Positions 52,807 to 64,000 of a DNA stretch of 64,000 nucleotides are shown piece by piece. A program made the position numbers and the translations under genes. The notes beneath the pieces were generated by a model. It was not told where the DNA came from, ran no database searches, and saw nothing but the letters and a program-made list of their open reading frames with translations. This DNA comes from Corella eumyota (Eukaryota > Chordata > Ascidiacea > Phlebobranchia > Corellidae): contig OY720098.1 of the NCBI GenBank assembly GCA_963082875.1, forward strand, positions 9,610,001 through 9,674,000, in the 5' to 3' direction. Numbering within the stretch: the stretch's first letter is position 1; the number at the start of each line of letters is the position of its first letter.

Positions 52807-54265
52807 TTTAGAAACACCTTTTAAATTCCTTCAGTCAATACTAATACCTAAAAGCACTGTTAGCCAAAGTATGAACTAGCCAATACAAATACCAATTTGT
52901 AAAGTTATAGTAAACTGTGAAATGATTTTATTAAAAAACTTATAGTTGTGCTACAAATACACTTTAAATAGGGTGCTGAATTGGTATTATATTTGGTGAC
53001 ATATAAATTACAATTAGTGAAAATGTTGTTTTTCCCTCAAAAAACTACACAAAAGATATACACCATTTTTTCATAACAAAATGTGGTAATTTAAAGTAAA
53101 ATAAGGTAGTATTCTAGGAAATATTGTCTTCAAAAATTAATTATTTATGTTTTGACTTTGATGTGTCAACGATCTGCTAATGTTTATAATTTTTGGTGCA
53201 ATATATAGGTACGGTAGCAAACCTTTAATAAAAGAAGATGGGTTTAAAACATATTTGTAAACCTAGTAATAGTTAATGTATTTTATATCATCTAACATAT
53301 ATGCAGCATATTGTATCATTTATCGGTTTTAAAATATAATATATTATAAAATAGGCCTATACTTGTTATTTTTCTGTAAACTGCAATAACTTTTGTTGTA
53401 CTAAAATTAAACACAATTTTTTGAACTAAAGCTTCCTTATTTAAACTTGTTAATTTTTTAATTAAAGTGAACGTACTCTTTTGAACACTGTTTTTATGGT
53501 ATTGGTAATAATTGCAGTAGTTTTTTTCTGTACTACTTTTACAAATCATTCTTTTCGTATTTAATTTTTTAATGTGTATGTTGTAATATAATACAGAATA
53601 AACTAATAAAGCATATAGAGTAATAGTTTGATATTTCAATTAGTTTACTTTAGTTTTTGAATTTTAAGTTCCTCTACAATTCTAAAAGAGTTAAAGTTAC
53701 TCCTTATTTTTTAATATTTTAGGAGTTTTACTTGCTTTAAAGCAACAAGCAGCTGTTTGATTTTTCTAAAAAGTTGTAAGTCACTCTTCACCAACTGGTC
53801 ATATTTTGTTAACTTATTGTTTACTAACTTTAAACCAAGTGCGTTAAAACGAACATGTATGTGTAAAGTAACTTGGTTTTTAAATACTATCATCGCTCAG
53901 TTTGTTTTGCTGATTACAATTCCTATTTAACAATAATTTAGGTACAAGGGCAGGCCAACGCAACACGTCAAACTATATAAAAAACGCCTGAATGGAATTA
54001 GTTAAATTTAAATTCCGCTATTTGGCGCCCGGTTGCACTGTATAGAAAGATTTATGTTGACTGTACTATTAGACTATAGTTCCTTGTAAATGTTTGATCA
54101 ATACGGTAATTTAATAGGCCTAGAACATTTTACATTATGATGTTATTATAAAAAGGCTTTAAATAAGGAATTTTCAATAATAAAATGACATTCTAACTAT
54201 GCAGCTATAATTTATTCATTACCATACAGAACTGTTAGTTGGTAAAAATATAAAAATATTAAAAC
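52807..54265. other. AT-rich spacer, no gene seen
   Basis: Only short chance reading frames occur. A TACAG acceptor at about 54230, 36 bases before the ZDHHC6 ATG, could be a trans-splice site. Confidence 0.5.
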
Positions 54266-55453
54266 ATGCCCTATAATAAATATAATTCCTGTTTTGGATT
54301 AGGGAGAATTCTACATGCGGGACCTATCATTGCCTTGACTGTTGTATTTATTTGTTACACTGTTGCTGTTATTGATAGTATGGTATGGCTCCTACCACCA
54401 CAAACATGTTTTTCTGGTCAACTTAATATTCTAGTTCTCACAATATGGCTAGGGTTAATTTTAAGGAACTTTTTCCGAGCTATTCTCGGGGGTCCTGGGT
54501 ATGTACCTTTAGGTTGGAAACCGAATCCCGAAAGTGACTCAAAGTATTTGCAATATTGTCAAGTTTGCCAAAGTTACAAACCTCCAAGAGCACACCACTG
54601 TCGTGTATGTGGACGCTGTGTAATGAAAATGGATCATCATTGTCCTTGGATTAACAATTGCTGTGGTCACTTAAATCACACAAACTTTGTTTTGTTTGTA
54701 TTTTTTGCACCAGTTGGCTGTCTTCACGCTCTTATAGTATGCATTGCTACTGTATGGTATCAACTTTTTCGAAGAGCTGAATACCTTCAAGTTGCTTACA
54801 GACCTGTTCAATTTTCTGTGCGCGCGTTACTCATGACAATATTTGCAAGTGGACTAGCATTCGGCACAATTGTGGCAGTGGGGATTTTGTTTTATTACCA
54901 GGTAAAAAATGTTATAAGAAACAGTACGGGAATCGAACAGTGGATAATAGAAAAGGCAGAGGACAGACGCGAAGAATCTATAGCCCCTGTTGCAAAATTT
55001 AAATACCCCTACGACCTAGGATTGAAAAATAATTTTTTTCAAGTAATAAACATGAATTGCACTCCTGTAGGTAATGGATATGTTTGGAAGGTTGCAAAGG
55101 GTTGCAATCAATATACATTAACTATCGAACAATTAATGCAAAAAAAAGCAAAAAAAGAACGTTTAGTAAGGTTTGATGTCATACATTCCTACTCGGGTTG
55201 GTGGTTTCCAATAACGAAAGGACTATGCACTTGTTTAAGATTTCCATGCACCGATGAGTCTCGTATAAAATTGCGCCCTGGGGATAAACTAATGGTTTCT
55301 CGTGGCAACAAATATTGGTTATATGGAGATAAAATCTTAGATAAAGAAAGTGCAAATCAAGGTATAAGGGAAAGAGGTTGGTTTCCTAGAAATTGTGTTA
55401 TACGAACGCCTCTTAGCGAACTTACTAATAACGGGGAAATAAACTCATCTTAA
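54266..55453 (+). CDS. ZDHHC6: Palmitoyltransferase ZDHHC6-like, intronless
   Basis: A single open frame of 395 residues (human ZDHHC6 has 413). Two membrane spans precede a Cys-rich domain (about 98-148) with CQVCQSYKPPRAHHC and DHHC at 123-126; two more spans follow (about 145-215). The C-terminal third has an SH3-like segment (WFPITKGLCTCLRFPC, RPGDKLMVSRGNKYWLYG, ERGWFPRNCVI), which marks ZDHHC6 among DHHC enzymes. The DHHC cysteine forms the acyl intermediate and passes palmitate to Cys residues of ER proteins; human ZDHHC6 modifies calnexin, the transferrin receptor and IP3R with SELENOK. It is the only full-length intronless host gene here, which suggests origin as a retrocopy or wholesale intron loss, yet the frame is intact and all motifs are present. 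Confidence 0.93.
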   Translation: MPYNKYNSCFGLGRILHAGPIIALTVVFICYTVAVIDSMVWLLPPQTCFSGQLNILVLTIWLGLILRNFFRAILGGPGYVPLGWKPNPESDSKYLQYCQVCQSYKPPRAHHCRVCGRCVMKMDHHCPWINNCCGHLNHTNFVLFVFFAPVGCLHALIVCIATVWYQLFRRAEYLQVAYRPVQFSVRALLMTIFASGLAFGTIVAVGILFYYQVKNVIRNSTGIEQWIIEKAEDRREESIAPVAKFKYPYDLGLKNNFFQVINMNCTPVGNGYVWKVAKGCNQYTLTIEQLMQKKAKKERLVRFDVIHSYSGWWFPITKGLCTCLRFPCTDESRIKLRPGDKLMVSRGNKYWLYGDKILDKESANQGIRERGWFPRNCVIRTPLSELTNNGEINSS

Positions 55454-55969
55454 ACTTCAATGAATTTTTATTTTGTTATCTCTCGCTTACATGACAATGT
55501 TTTTTATACATTTTTGTAGTGCTTTACTACCTATAATTGATCCATTTCATAAAGCCTTGCAATCAAATTTGTTTTAATAATTTAGATATTAGTGAAATAT
55601 ATTTGTTTTTTGATGCAGTTTGCGTGGTACCAACATAAGATTAAAAAAATGTAATGTTATTGTTTGTGTGAAATGATTTATTTCAGTAACCATGAAATAA
55701 TTTATGTTTACTTAAAGTCGTCAGTTATATGTTTTAGCAGTAGGTATGTTATTTTTTGTTGATATATTTTCTTAGTTAGTTCAATATTTTTAACTGTTGT
55801 AGTAATTTGTTTTGCATTCAATTAAATAAGTTTTTGTAATTTTAGATGTAATAAATTGTGTTATAGAATAACATACTTCAAGAGCATGAATGATCCTATT
55901 TAAAAATTTTTATTTGCTTATTTAAATTTTCATTTAGTATGCAAAATATTAAATTGTTTAATTGTTGAA
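55454..55969. other. Spacer between ZDHHC6-like and GGT-like genes
   Basis: No gene. A CATTTAG acceptor ends at 55957... about 33 bases before the GGT-like ATG (AG at 55936-55937). At 516 bases the spacing is too long for a typical tunicate operon. Confidence 0.45.
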
Positions 55970-58900
55970 ATGGAATACACTCAAAAATCAATGATATCTT
56001 GTAGTAATGGTTGTGTTGCGACAAGTCAAGTTATAGCTTCTCAAATAGGAGTTGATATTCTCAGGAAAGGGGGAAATGCTGCAGATGCTGCTGTAGCTTC
56101 AGCAGCAGCATTAAATGTATTAGAACCATATTCAACAGGTAAATAAATATGATTATTAATAATATTCGGAGTATTCAAATTTGTTATTATTTATATTAAT
56201 TGTATTAATTAAAAATTCAATTGTTATGAATTTCAAATGAAAAAACTATTCTGCAAAGTTTGCATTAGTGTTTTCTAAAACAAAATTTCTGTTTAGGTAT
56301 AGGAGGTGACATGTTCTGTTTATTTTTTGACAACAAATCAAAAACTTTATTAGGGTTAAATGGGAGTGGGTTTGCCCCTGAAGGTTTAACTCTGGAATAT
56401 CTTAACTCTATTGGGTTTAGTGAAACAAATAAACCAGATATTCGAGATCCAAACTGGGTGACTGTACCTGGTGCATGTGCAGGGTTAGTTTAAATTGTTA
56501 AGCTTAAATCAGATGGCAATGTGTTGTGGGTATGCATTATTTAAACCTTGCGGTTATAAATTTTTGACATGATATGACATCCTTTGGCAAGGCGCTAAAG
56601 GTAATTAGGCATAAAAATTTTTAAAATAACAATACAGTTACGTCATTAAGTTAATAAAAAACTAACAATTTTAAATGTTAATATAGTATTTTTACTATAC
56701 TCAACTTTAAAACTATACCAAAATTTAAAAATGTCTATTAAAAACTTAAATCACTTGTGGTAAACTATTTTTTTTTTAATGCAAAAGTGATTTTTAAGGT
56801 ATGATAAAAATTATATCCATATGTATTTTTTAATTTCCAAAGATGGATTGATTGTGTTGAAAAATTTGGAAGTGGCAATTTATCAATATCTAATATTCTG
56901 GAGCCTTCCATATTACTTGCTCGACAAGGTTTTCCTGTTGCTGGCCCCATTACATCAACTTGTTGGGAGAAATATCAACAACTTTTAAAAAAGCATGAAA
57001 GCACAGGCCGCAACAGTCTGTTAATTAAAGGTAATTCTTAAATGTAATTTTGGGGTTACTTAGACACAATTGTCTTTTAGGTTTAACTTTGTTTTATTAG
57101 GTTTTCAATAATAATAACTTATAAAATTAATTTTTTTTTTTACTAGACGAAAAAGACAAAAATTATAGAGCTCCCAGACAAGGAGAATTATATAAAAACC
57201 CAGATCTTGCTAATGTGTTTGAGGCGATTGCGAAACATGGAAAAGATGGTTTTTATAAAGGTTGGGTTGCAGATGCTATGGTGGGAGTTGTGGGTAGTCT
57301 TGGTGGAGTTTTAAAACACAGCGATTTGGAGAAAATTAAAACTGAGTTTGTAGAACCAATATCTATGGAATATAAAGGTATTGCATTTGTGATTTTATTT
57401 CTTTATGTATATTATTTATTGTATAATATTAGTTTTTTTTGACAATACCGTATTTAATAGAGTAATAACACTGTTAGCATAACTGGGTGATAGCCCACCC
57501 CTACCTTCGGCATTAAAGTAGTTGTAATATGGTCAAATTTCGGCCAATATTTGCCCTTTTAATTGACCCCTGTCCACAAACAGCACTTTTATTTATTTTG
57601 TAGGCCTATAATCTGTACATACATATCGTCCACCAAGCTCTATTGTATATAGCTTTTGTTGTAACTAAATATTCATGATTTTTGCCATAGTAAAATCCAT
57701 TTATAATTGTTTTTCTTATAATGCCGATTGAAGTATAAGAATAATAAGAAAAGCATGATTACTAGCCATGATAAGTGAGTAATTTTAAAATAATATATAT
57801 TTATGTAGGTGTAAAATTATGGGAAATACCACCTAATGGACAAGGCATAGTTGCACTGGAAGCTTTAAATATTTTAAAGAACTTTGACCTTTCTAAACTA
57901 GAACATAATGGGGAGGAATATTTACATTTACTTATTGAAGCAGTAAGGTAAAAACTTTGTTTATATTTAGAAAGTACTTAGATACCAAGTTATCCTTTGT
58001 TAATTTTATTAAATTGTTGCTAGTTTTTACTTTGGCTTACGAAAAATTCAAATTTTTTTTTAAATTTAATTTTTAGATTAAGTTTTGCTGATGCCGTTGA
58101 ATATGTTGGTGATCCTTTATTTGCAAACATTCCTGTTGAACAAATATTAAGTTCAGAATATGGTAAGAAAAGAGCTAAACTTATTTCAAAAGATGGAAGT
58201 TGTTGTAACCCTTGTACTTCAGGTTAGTAAATTCTATTTTTTAATATTATGTGTTTTGAAGCATAAAACAATAATTATTTTTGTTTTTAATAGCCTTTAT
58301 AATTTTATTACCATTTGTAGTAATAAAAGTGTCTTAAAAATCTAATTTAACCCATAATTATTAAAATTTATAAACAAATCTAATATCATTTTTCTGAACA
58401 TGCCATATCTCTGTGTGAAATTTATAATTCATTTTTTTACCAATGACAATACATTTTTTATTATTTAAGGTGATCTTTCCTGTTTCCAAAGTGACACAGT
58501 TTATCTTACAGCAGCTGACAAAGAAGGGAATCACTGTTCATTTATTAACAGCACATACATGTCATTTGGTAGTGGAATAGTACCAAAAAATTGTGGCTTT
58601 ACCCTACAGAATAGGGGTTATAACTTTAGTTTAAAACCGGGCCATCGAAATTGTGTTGGACCTATGAAAAGATCATATCACACAATTATACCAGCTGTGG
58701 TAACAGATGCCAAAACTGGTGAACTGTTAATGTCTTATGGTGTTATGGGAGGTTTTATGCAACCACAGGGCCATGTACAGGTGATGTCACATATTTTCAG
58801 TCACTATTTTATTATATTAATAACTTTAATTTTCAATATTCAATCTTTTTAAGATTAAATTTTAAAAATCACAAGCACCAATGCAGCATCGCAAATTATA

Positions 58901-59281
58901 CAAAAATTTTTTTAAAATAAAATTTGTTTATTTAATAAATTTAACATGTTTATTTATGTACAGGTTTTATTAAACATGCTGGAGTTTGGAATGAATCCTC
59001 AAGAGGCCTTAGATGCACCTCGGTTCTTAGTAGGTTCAGGTCATGTATCCCCAATTGGTGGTGTAAGATTTGAAGAAGGAATATCTGATTCTGTATGTCG
59101 TGCTTTAAAAAAACGGGGCCATGAAATTACAGATACTAATGTGAGTGGGTTTGGACGTCAGGTTTTTGGAAGGGGTCAAGTTATAGCGAATTCCCAATTT
59201 TGGGATGTTAATTCTAAGAATATAAAGCAATATTATGCTGGGTCTGATATTAGAGCAGATGGTTGTGCAATTGGATATTAG
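55970..59281 (+). CDS. Gamma-glutamyltransferase family protein (YwrD-like)
   Basis: Exons 55970-56138, 56297-56483, 56843-57030, 57147-57377, 57809-57947, 58077-58222, 58470-58780 and 58964-59281 give 562 residues. No signal anchor is visible, unlike vertebrate GGT1, so it resembles the soluble bacterial-type YwrD branch. Family motifs are [40 protein letters not shown] and [16 protein letters not shown] enzymes self-cleave ahead of a catalytic Thr; the corresponding stretch here is [18 protein letters not shown], with the first Thr kept (canonical TTxxxVxDxxGN). [18 protein letters not shown] and [14 protein letters not shown] complete the small subunit. The likely reaction is hydrolysis or transfer of gamma-glutamyl groups, such as from glutathione; the true substrate is unproven. 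AATAAA at 59442-59447 is its probable poly(A) signal. Confidence 0.9.
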
Positions 59282-59441
59282 TTAATTTTATTTTCTACCT
59301 TGCCACATTGTAGTGCTTACTAATTTTTGCTTTTACCTAATTTATTTCTATCTTTTACCTTATTTTTCAATCCTGTTTTTTTTAGTTCTGACAAAGCCTG
59401 ATTTTTATTTAATAATTACTGCAATTACCCCTTGCTTTAAA

Positions 59442-59447
59442 AATAAA
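59442..59447 (+). terminator. Poly(A) signal of the GGT-like gene
   Basis: AATAAA lies about 160 bases after the stop and 24 bases before the LTR element begins. Confidence 0.55.
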
Positions 59448-59470
59448 GACTATGCATTAAATGTTAAACT

Positions 59471-59650
59471 TGTAGCGGCCCCTTAGGGACACGTGATTTT
59501 GCCTGATAAGAAGTCTGGGCTACAGTCTTATCTTTTGCCTTTTTTGTATTATGTTGTGTTTTATAAACCGACTACCAATTCATTACTTACTTAACTGTTT
59601 TTGCTTAACTGAATAATAAATTATATTGTTACAATTTATATACGCTAAAT
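59471..59650 (+). repeat. 5' LTR of the Ty3/gypsy element
   Basis: It begins TGT and ends shortly before the primer-binding-site-like sequence; the exact inner end (near 59635-59650) is uncertain because no partner LTR is available for comparison. Confidence 0.65.
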
Positions 59651-59690
59651 TGGTGACCCCGACGTTTTAAAACGAAAATTTTAAAACAAT

Positions 59691-60353
59691 ATGACGCAAG
59701 AAAATGCTGTAGCTGTTAAACTGCCAACCTTTTGGTCGCAACATGCCAAAATTTGGTTTAACCAAGCAGAAGCCCAATTTACTCTGCGAAATATAACAAT
59801 CGACGAAACGAAATACTGCCATGTTATCGCAGCACTAGACCAGGATACAGCAAAACGCGTAATCGATTTTATGGAAAATCCACCAACAAAAGGAAAATAT
59901 ATTGCTATCAAAGAACGACTTTTAAAAACGTTTGAGCTTTCCGAGGAAGAACGAGCCCAAAGAATAATTGAAATGCCAGAACTTGGAGATAGAAAACCTT
60001 CTGCTGTGATGGACGAAATGCTGGCATTGATGGGAAATCACGGATCGTGTTTTCTCTTTAAACATATTTTTTTGCAACTACTGCCCGAGGAAGTGAGAGT
60101 TGGTTTAGCTACCGAAGAAACAACAGACATGAGAGAATTGGCTTTAAAAGCAGATAAATTATGCTTAGCTAAACCCCAATTTTCTGGGTTAGTTTCTAAA
60201 GTTTATAGATCCCATGAAACTGATTGGAAGTATAATAAACGTCAACCAAATAAAAAAAATCTATGTTTTTATCATCAACGTTTCGGAAATAAAGCCAGGC
60301 AGTGCTGTCCACCTTGCAGTTTTTCGGAAAACGAATATGCCTGTCGTCAATAA
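59691..60353 (+). CDS. gag: gag frame of the Ty3/gypsy element
   Basis: A frame of 220 codons starting 41 bases after the primer-binding site. Its first part resembles the capsid region of Ty3/gypsy Gag proteins, and its Cys/His-rich end resembles a nucleocapsid-type segment. It overlaps the pol frame, and Ty3/gypsy families commonly express pol by programmed ribosomal frameshifting at such overlaps. Confidence 0.75.
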   Translation: MTQENAVAVKLPTFWSQHAKIWFNQAEAQFTLRNITIDETKYCHVIAALDQDTAKRVIDFMENPPTKGKYIAIKERLLKTFELSEEERAQRIIEMPELGDRKPSAVMDEMLALMGNHGSCFLFKHIFLQLLPEEVRVGLATEETTDMRELALKADKLCLAKPQFSGLVSKVYRSHETDWKYNKRQPNKKNLCFYHQRFGNKARQCCPPCSFSENEYACRQ

Positions 60354-63300
60354 CGATGAGGGCGGCCGGCGGCACGTTTAATTTATACTTCGTTAAAGAC
60401 AAGTGTTCAAAACAAAACTTTTTAGTTGATACTGGAGCTGAAATAAGCGTATACCCACCAAGAAGAATTGATCGATATAATGGCTCTAACCAGAAAAAGC
60501 TTCGAGCCGCCAACGGAAGCGAGATTAAGACGTACGGCCAACGCCTATTACATTTGGATTTACCGTTTGGTAAATTTAAATGGATTTTCACAATCGCAGA
60601 AGTATCTCAACCACTGCTCGGGGCAGATTTTCTTCGAGCCAATTCGCTTTTGGTAGACATAAAAAACAAAACATTAATTAGCGCTAAATTAAACACAAAC
60701 TGTTCGATTGAGTTGTTAGATGTCTCAGCCCCCAGAATAAACGCAATTGGTTTACATCAAAACCAATATGCTGCTTTACTCGCACAATTTCCACTGATAA
60801 CAACTCCAAATTTCCAGCAAAAGCAAACCAAACACAAGGTGGAACATTTTCTTATAACAAACGGGCGACCGATTAGCGCCCGTGCACGTAGACTGCCACC
60901 AGACAAACTGGTACAAGCCAAGCGTGAATTCAACAAGATGGAAAGCATGGGTATTGTCAGAAGATCAGCCAGCCCGTGGGCATCTCCATTGCACATGGTT
61001 AAGAAATCCAACGGTGATTGGAGACCATGTGGAGATTACAGACGACTAAATGCTGTTACCACGCCCGATAGATACCCCATACCACATATTCAAGATTTTT
61101 CTGCGAATTTAGAAAACGCAAACATATTTTCAAAAATAGACTTTGTTAGAGGCTACCACCAAGTATCTGTAGCAACAGAAGATATTCCAAAAACTGCAGT
61201 CATTACTCCTTTTGGCTTATTTGAGTACATAAGAATGCCCTTTGGATTAAAAAATGCAGCACAAACTTTTCAAAGACTGATGGATTGTGTGTGCCGGAAT
61301 CTTAATTTTGTTTTCGTGTACTTAGATGATATTTTGGTAGCAAGCAAGTCAAAAAGCGAACATTACCAGCATCTCAAAGAATTGTTTACGCGTCTGAACG
61401 AAAACGGTCTAATAATAAACGCGACTAAATGTCAATTCGGACAAACAAGTATTGAATTTTTAGGCCACCGCATTGACCACGAAGGAGCCAAGCCTTTACC
61501 AAATAAAGTGGAGGTAATAAACAATTTTCCACGACCAACCTCATTTCAAGAACTGCAACGGTTTGCTGGCATGATCAATTTTTATCATCGTTTTCTACCA
61601 AGAGTGGCTAACATCATGCGACCGATTTACGAAGAAATTAAAAAAAAATCTAAACCTCTACTGTGGAGTGATCAACTAAATAACGCATTTGTTAAAGCTA
61701 AAAACATTTTAGTTAATGCCACTATGCTTTCCCATCCACAAGTAGGAGCGCCAACTGCGTTAACTGTGGATGCTTCCGATATAGCTGTTGGGGGAGTACT
61801 ACAGCAAAATATATATGGTTTGTGGAAACCATTAGCCTTCTTTAGCAAACATCTACGGCCACCTGAAATAAAATACAGTGCGTTCGACCGTGAACTTCTA
61901 GCATTACATCTTGCTATTCGTCATTTTAGGTACTTCTTGGAAGGACGGCACTTTGTAGCTTTTACCGATCACAAACCACTTACTTATGCATTAACTAAAA
62001 CTACTTCACCATGGTCAGCTCGCCAACAACGACAACTTAGCGCTATTTCGGAATACACTACGGATATCCGCCATATAGAAGGAAAAAAGAATTTTGTTGC
62101 TGACGCATTATCAAGACCTGGAATAAATGTCATACAGGCATCTTTAGGAATCAATTTTTCAGATATGGCCTTAGATCAAGAAAGAGATAAAGAAATTATA
62201 AATGAATTGAAAGCCAACTCTAGTTTAAAAATTGAAAAATTTTCTTGCGACAAAAACCAGACTTCGCTTTTATGTGACACAACAACTGGATCACCGCGAC
62301 CGCTTGTTCCGGAATCTTGGCGTCGAAAAATATTTGATTTAGTTCATGGTTTATCGCATCCATCGATACGAAGCACAAAGAAACTAATTGCTGAAAAATT
62401 TGTTTGGAAAGGACTTAAAAAACAAATTGGCGAATGGGCAAAACAATGTGTTTATTGCCAAAAAGCTAAGGTCCACAAATGCACAAGAGCCCCACTGCAC
62501 CACTATTCATTGCCTGTAAAACGATTTGATCATTTAAATATTGACCTTGTGGGACCTTTGCCGCCATCTCAAGGTTTTAGATATTTGCTTACTGTAGTTG
62601 ACCGGTTCACAAGGTGGCCAGAGGCGTACCCACTGCAAGAAACATCGACGACATCATGTGCAAAAGTTTTTATTCAACAATGGATATCTCGTTTTGGAAT
62701 ACCGTCAACATTGTCGTCAGACCGAGGAGCACAGTTTACATCAAAACTATGGTCAGATATTGCTAAGTTTATGGGCACTTCTTTGCAATTTACCACAGCA
62801 TTTCACCCACAGGCCAACGGCCTGGTGGAGCGATTTCATAGACAACTTAAGGCATCGTTGATGTCGCGACTTAAAGACAACAATTGGGTTGACGAACTGC
62901 CTTGGGTTCTACTCGGAATTAGAACCACACCCAAAGAAGATTTAGGATGTTCCTCAGCAGAAATGGTGTATGGAGCACCACTCACCATTCCAGGCCCTTT
63001 TGTGGAGGCTACCGACCACAACAACGCACCTGGAGATTTTTTACAAAAGCTCCGCCACGTTATAAAACAAGAAGCGCCTCAAACCTCGTGGCATTGTAAA
63101 CCAAATAGCTACATACCTTCTGATTTAAAGAACAGCAGCTTTGTTTTTATTAAGAAAGTGGGATACAAGGCGCCACTTTGCACCCCATATGAAGGTCCAT
63201 ATAAAGTTATTAAGCACGGATTAAAAACTTTTAAGATTGATATCGGCGGACGTACAGAAATCATTTCGATTGATCGCATAAAACCTGCGTATCTGGATCG

Positions 63301-63418
63301 CAATATGCCTGTACAACTAGCCCAACCAAAGTTACGAGGCAGACCTCGTAAGCAAGTAATTCTAGAAGAAACGAACGTAAAAACCCATATAGAGACGAAA
63401 ACAAACTGTAGGATCTAA
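60302..63418 (+). CDS. pol: pol frame of the Ty3/gypsy element
   Basis: A frame of 1038 codons. In order it has an aspartic protease motif (DTGAE), reverse transcriptase with YLDD, RNase H, an HHCC zinc-finger type integrase N-terminal domain and an integrase core. The order and the RT/RNase H similarity place it in Ty3/gypsy rather than Copia or BEL. It looks whole over its length. Confidence 0.9.
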   Translation: MLSTLQFFGKRICLSSITMRAAGGTFNLYFVKDKCSKQNFLVDTGAEISVYPPRRIDRYNGSNQKKLRAANGSEIKTYGQRLLHLDLPFGKFKWIFTIAEVSQPLLGADFLRANSLLVDIKNKTLISAKLNTNCSIELLDVSAPRINAIGLHQNQYAALLAQFPLITTPNFQQKQTKHKVEHFLITNGRPISARARRLPPDKLVQAKREFNKMESMGIVRRSASPWASPLHMVKKSNGDWRPCGDYRRLNAVTTPDRYPIPHIQDFSANLENANIFSKIDFVRGYHQVSVATEDIPKTAVITPFGLFEYIRMPFGLKNAAQTFQRLMDCVCRNLNFVFVYLDDILVASKSKSEHYQHLKELFTRLNENGLIINATKCQFGQTSIEFLGHRIDHEGAKPLPNKVEVINNFPRPTSFQELQRFAGMINFYHRFLPRVANIMRPIYEEIKKKSKPLLWSDQLNNAFVKAKNILVNATMLSHPQVGAPTALTVDASDIAVGGVLQQNIYGLWKPLAFFSKHLRPPEIKYSAFDRELLALHLAIRHFRYFLEGRHFVAFTDHKPLTYALTKTTSPWSARQQRQLSAISEYTTDIRHIEGKKNFVADALSRPGINVIQASLGINFSDMALDQERDKEIINELKANSSLKIEKFSCDKNQTSLLCDTTTGSPRPLVPESWRRKIFDLVHGLSHPSIRSTKKLIAEKFVWKGLKKQIGEWAKQCVYCQKAKVHKCTRAPLHHYSLPVKRFDHLNIDLVGPLPPSQGFRYLLTVVDRFTRWPEAYPLQETSTTSCAKVFIQQWISRFGIPSTLSSDRGAQFTSKLWSDIAKFMGTSLQFTTAFHPQANGLVERFHRQLKASLMSRLKDNNWVDELPWVLLGIRTTPKEDLGCSSAEMVYGAPLTIPGPFVEATDHNNAPGDFLQKLRHVIKQEAPQTSWHCKPNSYIPSDLKNSSFVFIKKVGYKAPLCTPYEGPYKVIKHGLKTFKIDIGGRTEIISIDRIKPAYLDRNMPVQLAQPKLRGRPRKQVILEETNVKTHIETKTNCRI

Positions 63419-64000
63419 TACACTCCTACTATGGCTTAAACAATTATTAAACCCCAATAGAGTACGCTGTAAAGATAAGCACCGATAAGAAAGCCACACT
63501 TAATTAAAATACACAAAATAGTCGTGTTAAATCAAACTCGCTAACTTATTACCAAAACCTGCCCAAGGATTCAATCTACCAAATGTAATCTGTACAAGCG
63601 GTTTTTAATCAGAATTGAAACTACAGGAAATGCGAAATAAATGCGACACAAAAATATGACATGAAACACAAACTATAAAGTATATAATCAACAAATTAAG
63701 TATAAAAGCGAAAGTCTAATTGTGTGTTAAACCTTACTTCGGCCTTACTTATTTATGAGTTTTTACGTCCAGCGAACTGACCAAAAGGCTATATTGCCAG
63801 TTATTTAAAGCGAAATAAAATAGGAGAAAGCGCATACAAACAATAAAGAAAATACAAAGCATTATCGATAAACAGAACAACAAGTGCGTCATAAATGACG
63901 ATGGGGAGTGAAAATCTCCCGCAGCTGGGATCAAGCCGAATGATTCAGCATGAAACGCCGGAGCTCACTAAAAGTGACCTCCCGCTAATAAATCATTTCA
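63419..64000. other. Sequence downstream of pol, uncertain
   Basis: This may be the untranslated 3' part of the LTR element. No copy of the 5' LTR and no host gene is recognised. A short segment (63900-63985) is richer in G+C than the rest. Confidence 0.35.

Larger units (their letters stand above)
59471..63418 (+). mobile_element. Ty3/gypsy LTR retrotransposon (3' end not resolved)
   Basis: The element starts with an LTR-like block beginning TGTAGCGGCC (59471 to about 59650), followed by a primer-binding-site-like TGGTGACCCCGACG at 59651. A gag frame and an overlapping pol frame follow in the order protease, reverse transcriptase, RNase H, integrase, which is diagnostic for Ty3/gypsy. Both frames look whole, with no breaks noticed. 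A second copy of the LTR is not found before the window ends, so the 3' boundary lies beyond 64000 or was lost. A gypsy element (Cigr-1) has been reported from Ciona; whether this is the same lineage is untested. The intact frames suggest a fairly young insertion. Confidence 0.9.

Noticed and set aside
53316-53893. Minus-strand AT-rich open frames upstream of the ZDHHC6-like gene
   Set aside because: Lys/Asn/Ile/Tyr-rich translations typical of non-coding AT-rich DNA.
55454-55970. ZDHHC6-like and GGT-like genes as an operon
   Set aside because: The gap is 516 bases and holds its own 3' flank; known tunicate operons have much closer genes.
63749-63934. Minus-strand open frame beyond the LTR element pol frame
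   Set aside because: Short, hydrophobic, without homology; likely chance within element or flanking sequence.

Overview
The window is animal nuclear DNA, and it most resembles a Ciona-type sea squirt (tunicate). The grounds are very AT-rich introns and spacers, short genes with many small introns, single-copy chordate families (CACHD1, RBL1/2, GPI, PLBD1, ZDHHC6), a tRNA-headed SINE scattered through introns, a Ty3/gypsy element, and 3' splice sites just upstream of many start codons, as expected with tunicate spliced-leader trans-splicing. The species was inferred, not tested.

Layout, left to right. 1-1380: C-terminal end of a Pro/Glu-rich disordered protein. 2339-8988 (+): a tandem pair of secreted genes sharing signal peptide, three ShKT domains and a basic Thr/Lys/Pro tail; the second also has a CAP domain and a Cys-rich end. 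9394-13986 (-): phospholipase B-like enzyme (PLBD1). 14992-22124 (+): a CACHD1-type VWA/Cache membrane protein, head to head with PLBD1. 22645-26866 (-): a class A peptide-type GPCR with a long acidic second extracellular loop. 29397-37243 (-): an RBL1/RBL2 (p107/p130) pocket protein with E2F sites upstream. 38309-43507 (-): glucose-6-phosphate isomerase, head to head with a P-loop sulfotransferase-family gene (44225-45685, +). 46376-52806 (+): a type II membrane protein that appears to join two secretory-pathway kinase-like domains, both apparently lacking catalytic acids. 54266-55453 (+): intronless ZDHHC6-type palmitoyltransferase. 55970-59281 (+): gamma-glutamyltransferase-like gene. 59471 onward (+): a Ty3/gypsy LTR retrotransposon whose 3' LTR is not in the window.

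Most genes are unrelated housekeeping or signalling functions. The clear local relationship is the ShKT tandem duplication. Two head-to-head pairs (PLBD1/CACHD1 and GPI/sulfotransferase) share short intergenic regions. Exon boundaries were read by eye from GT/AG sites with reading phase checked at every junction; none is backed by transcript data.
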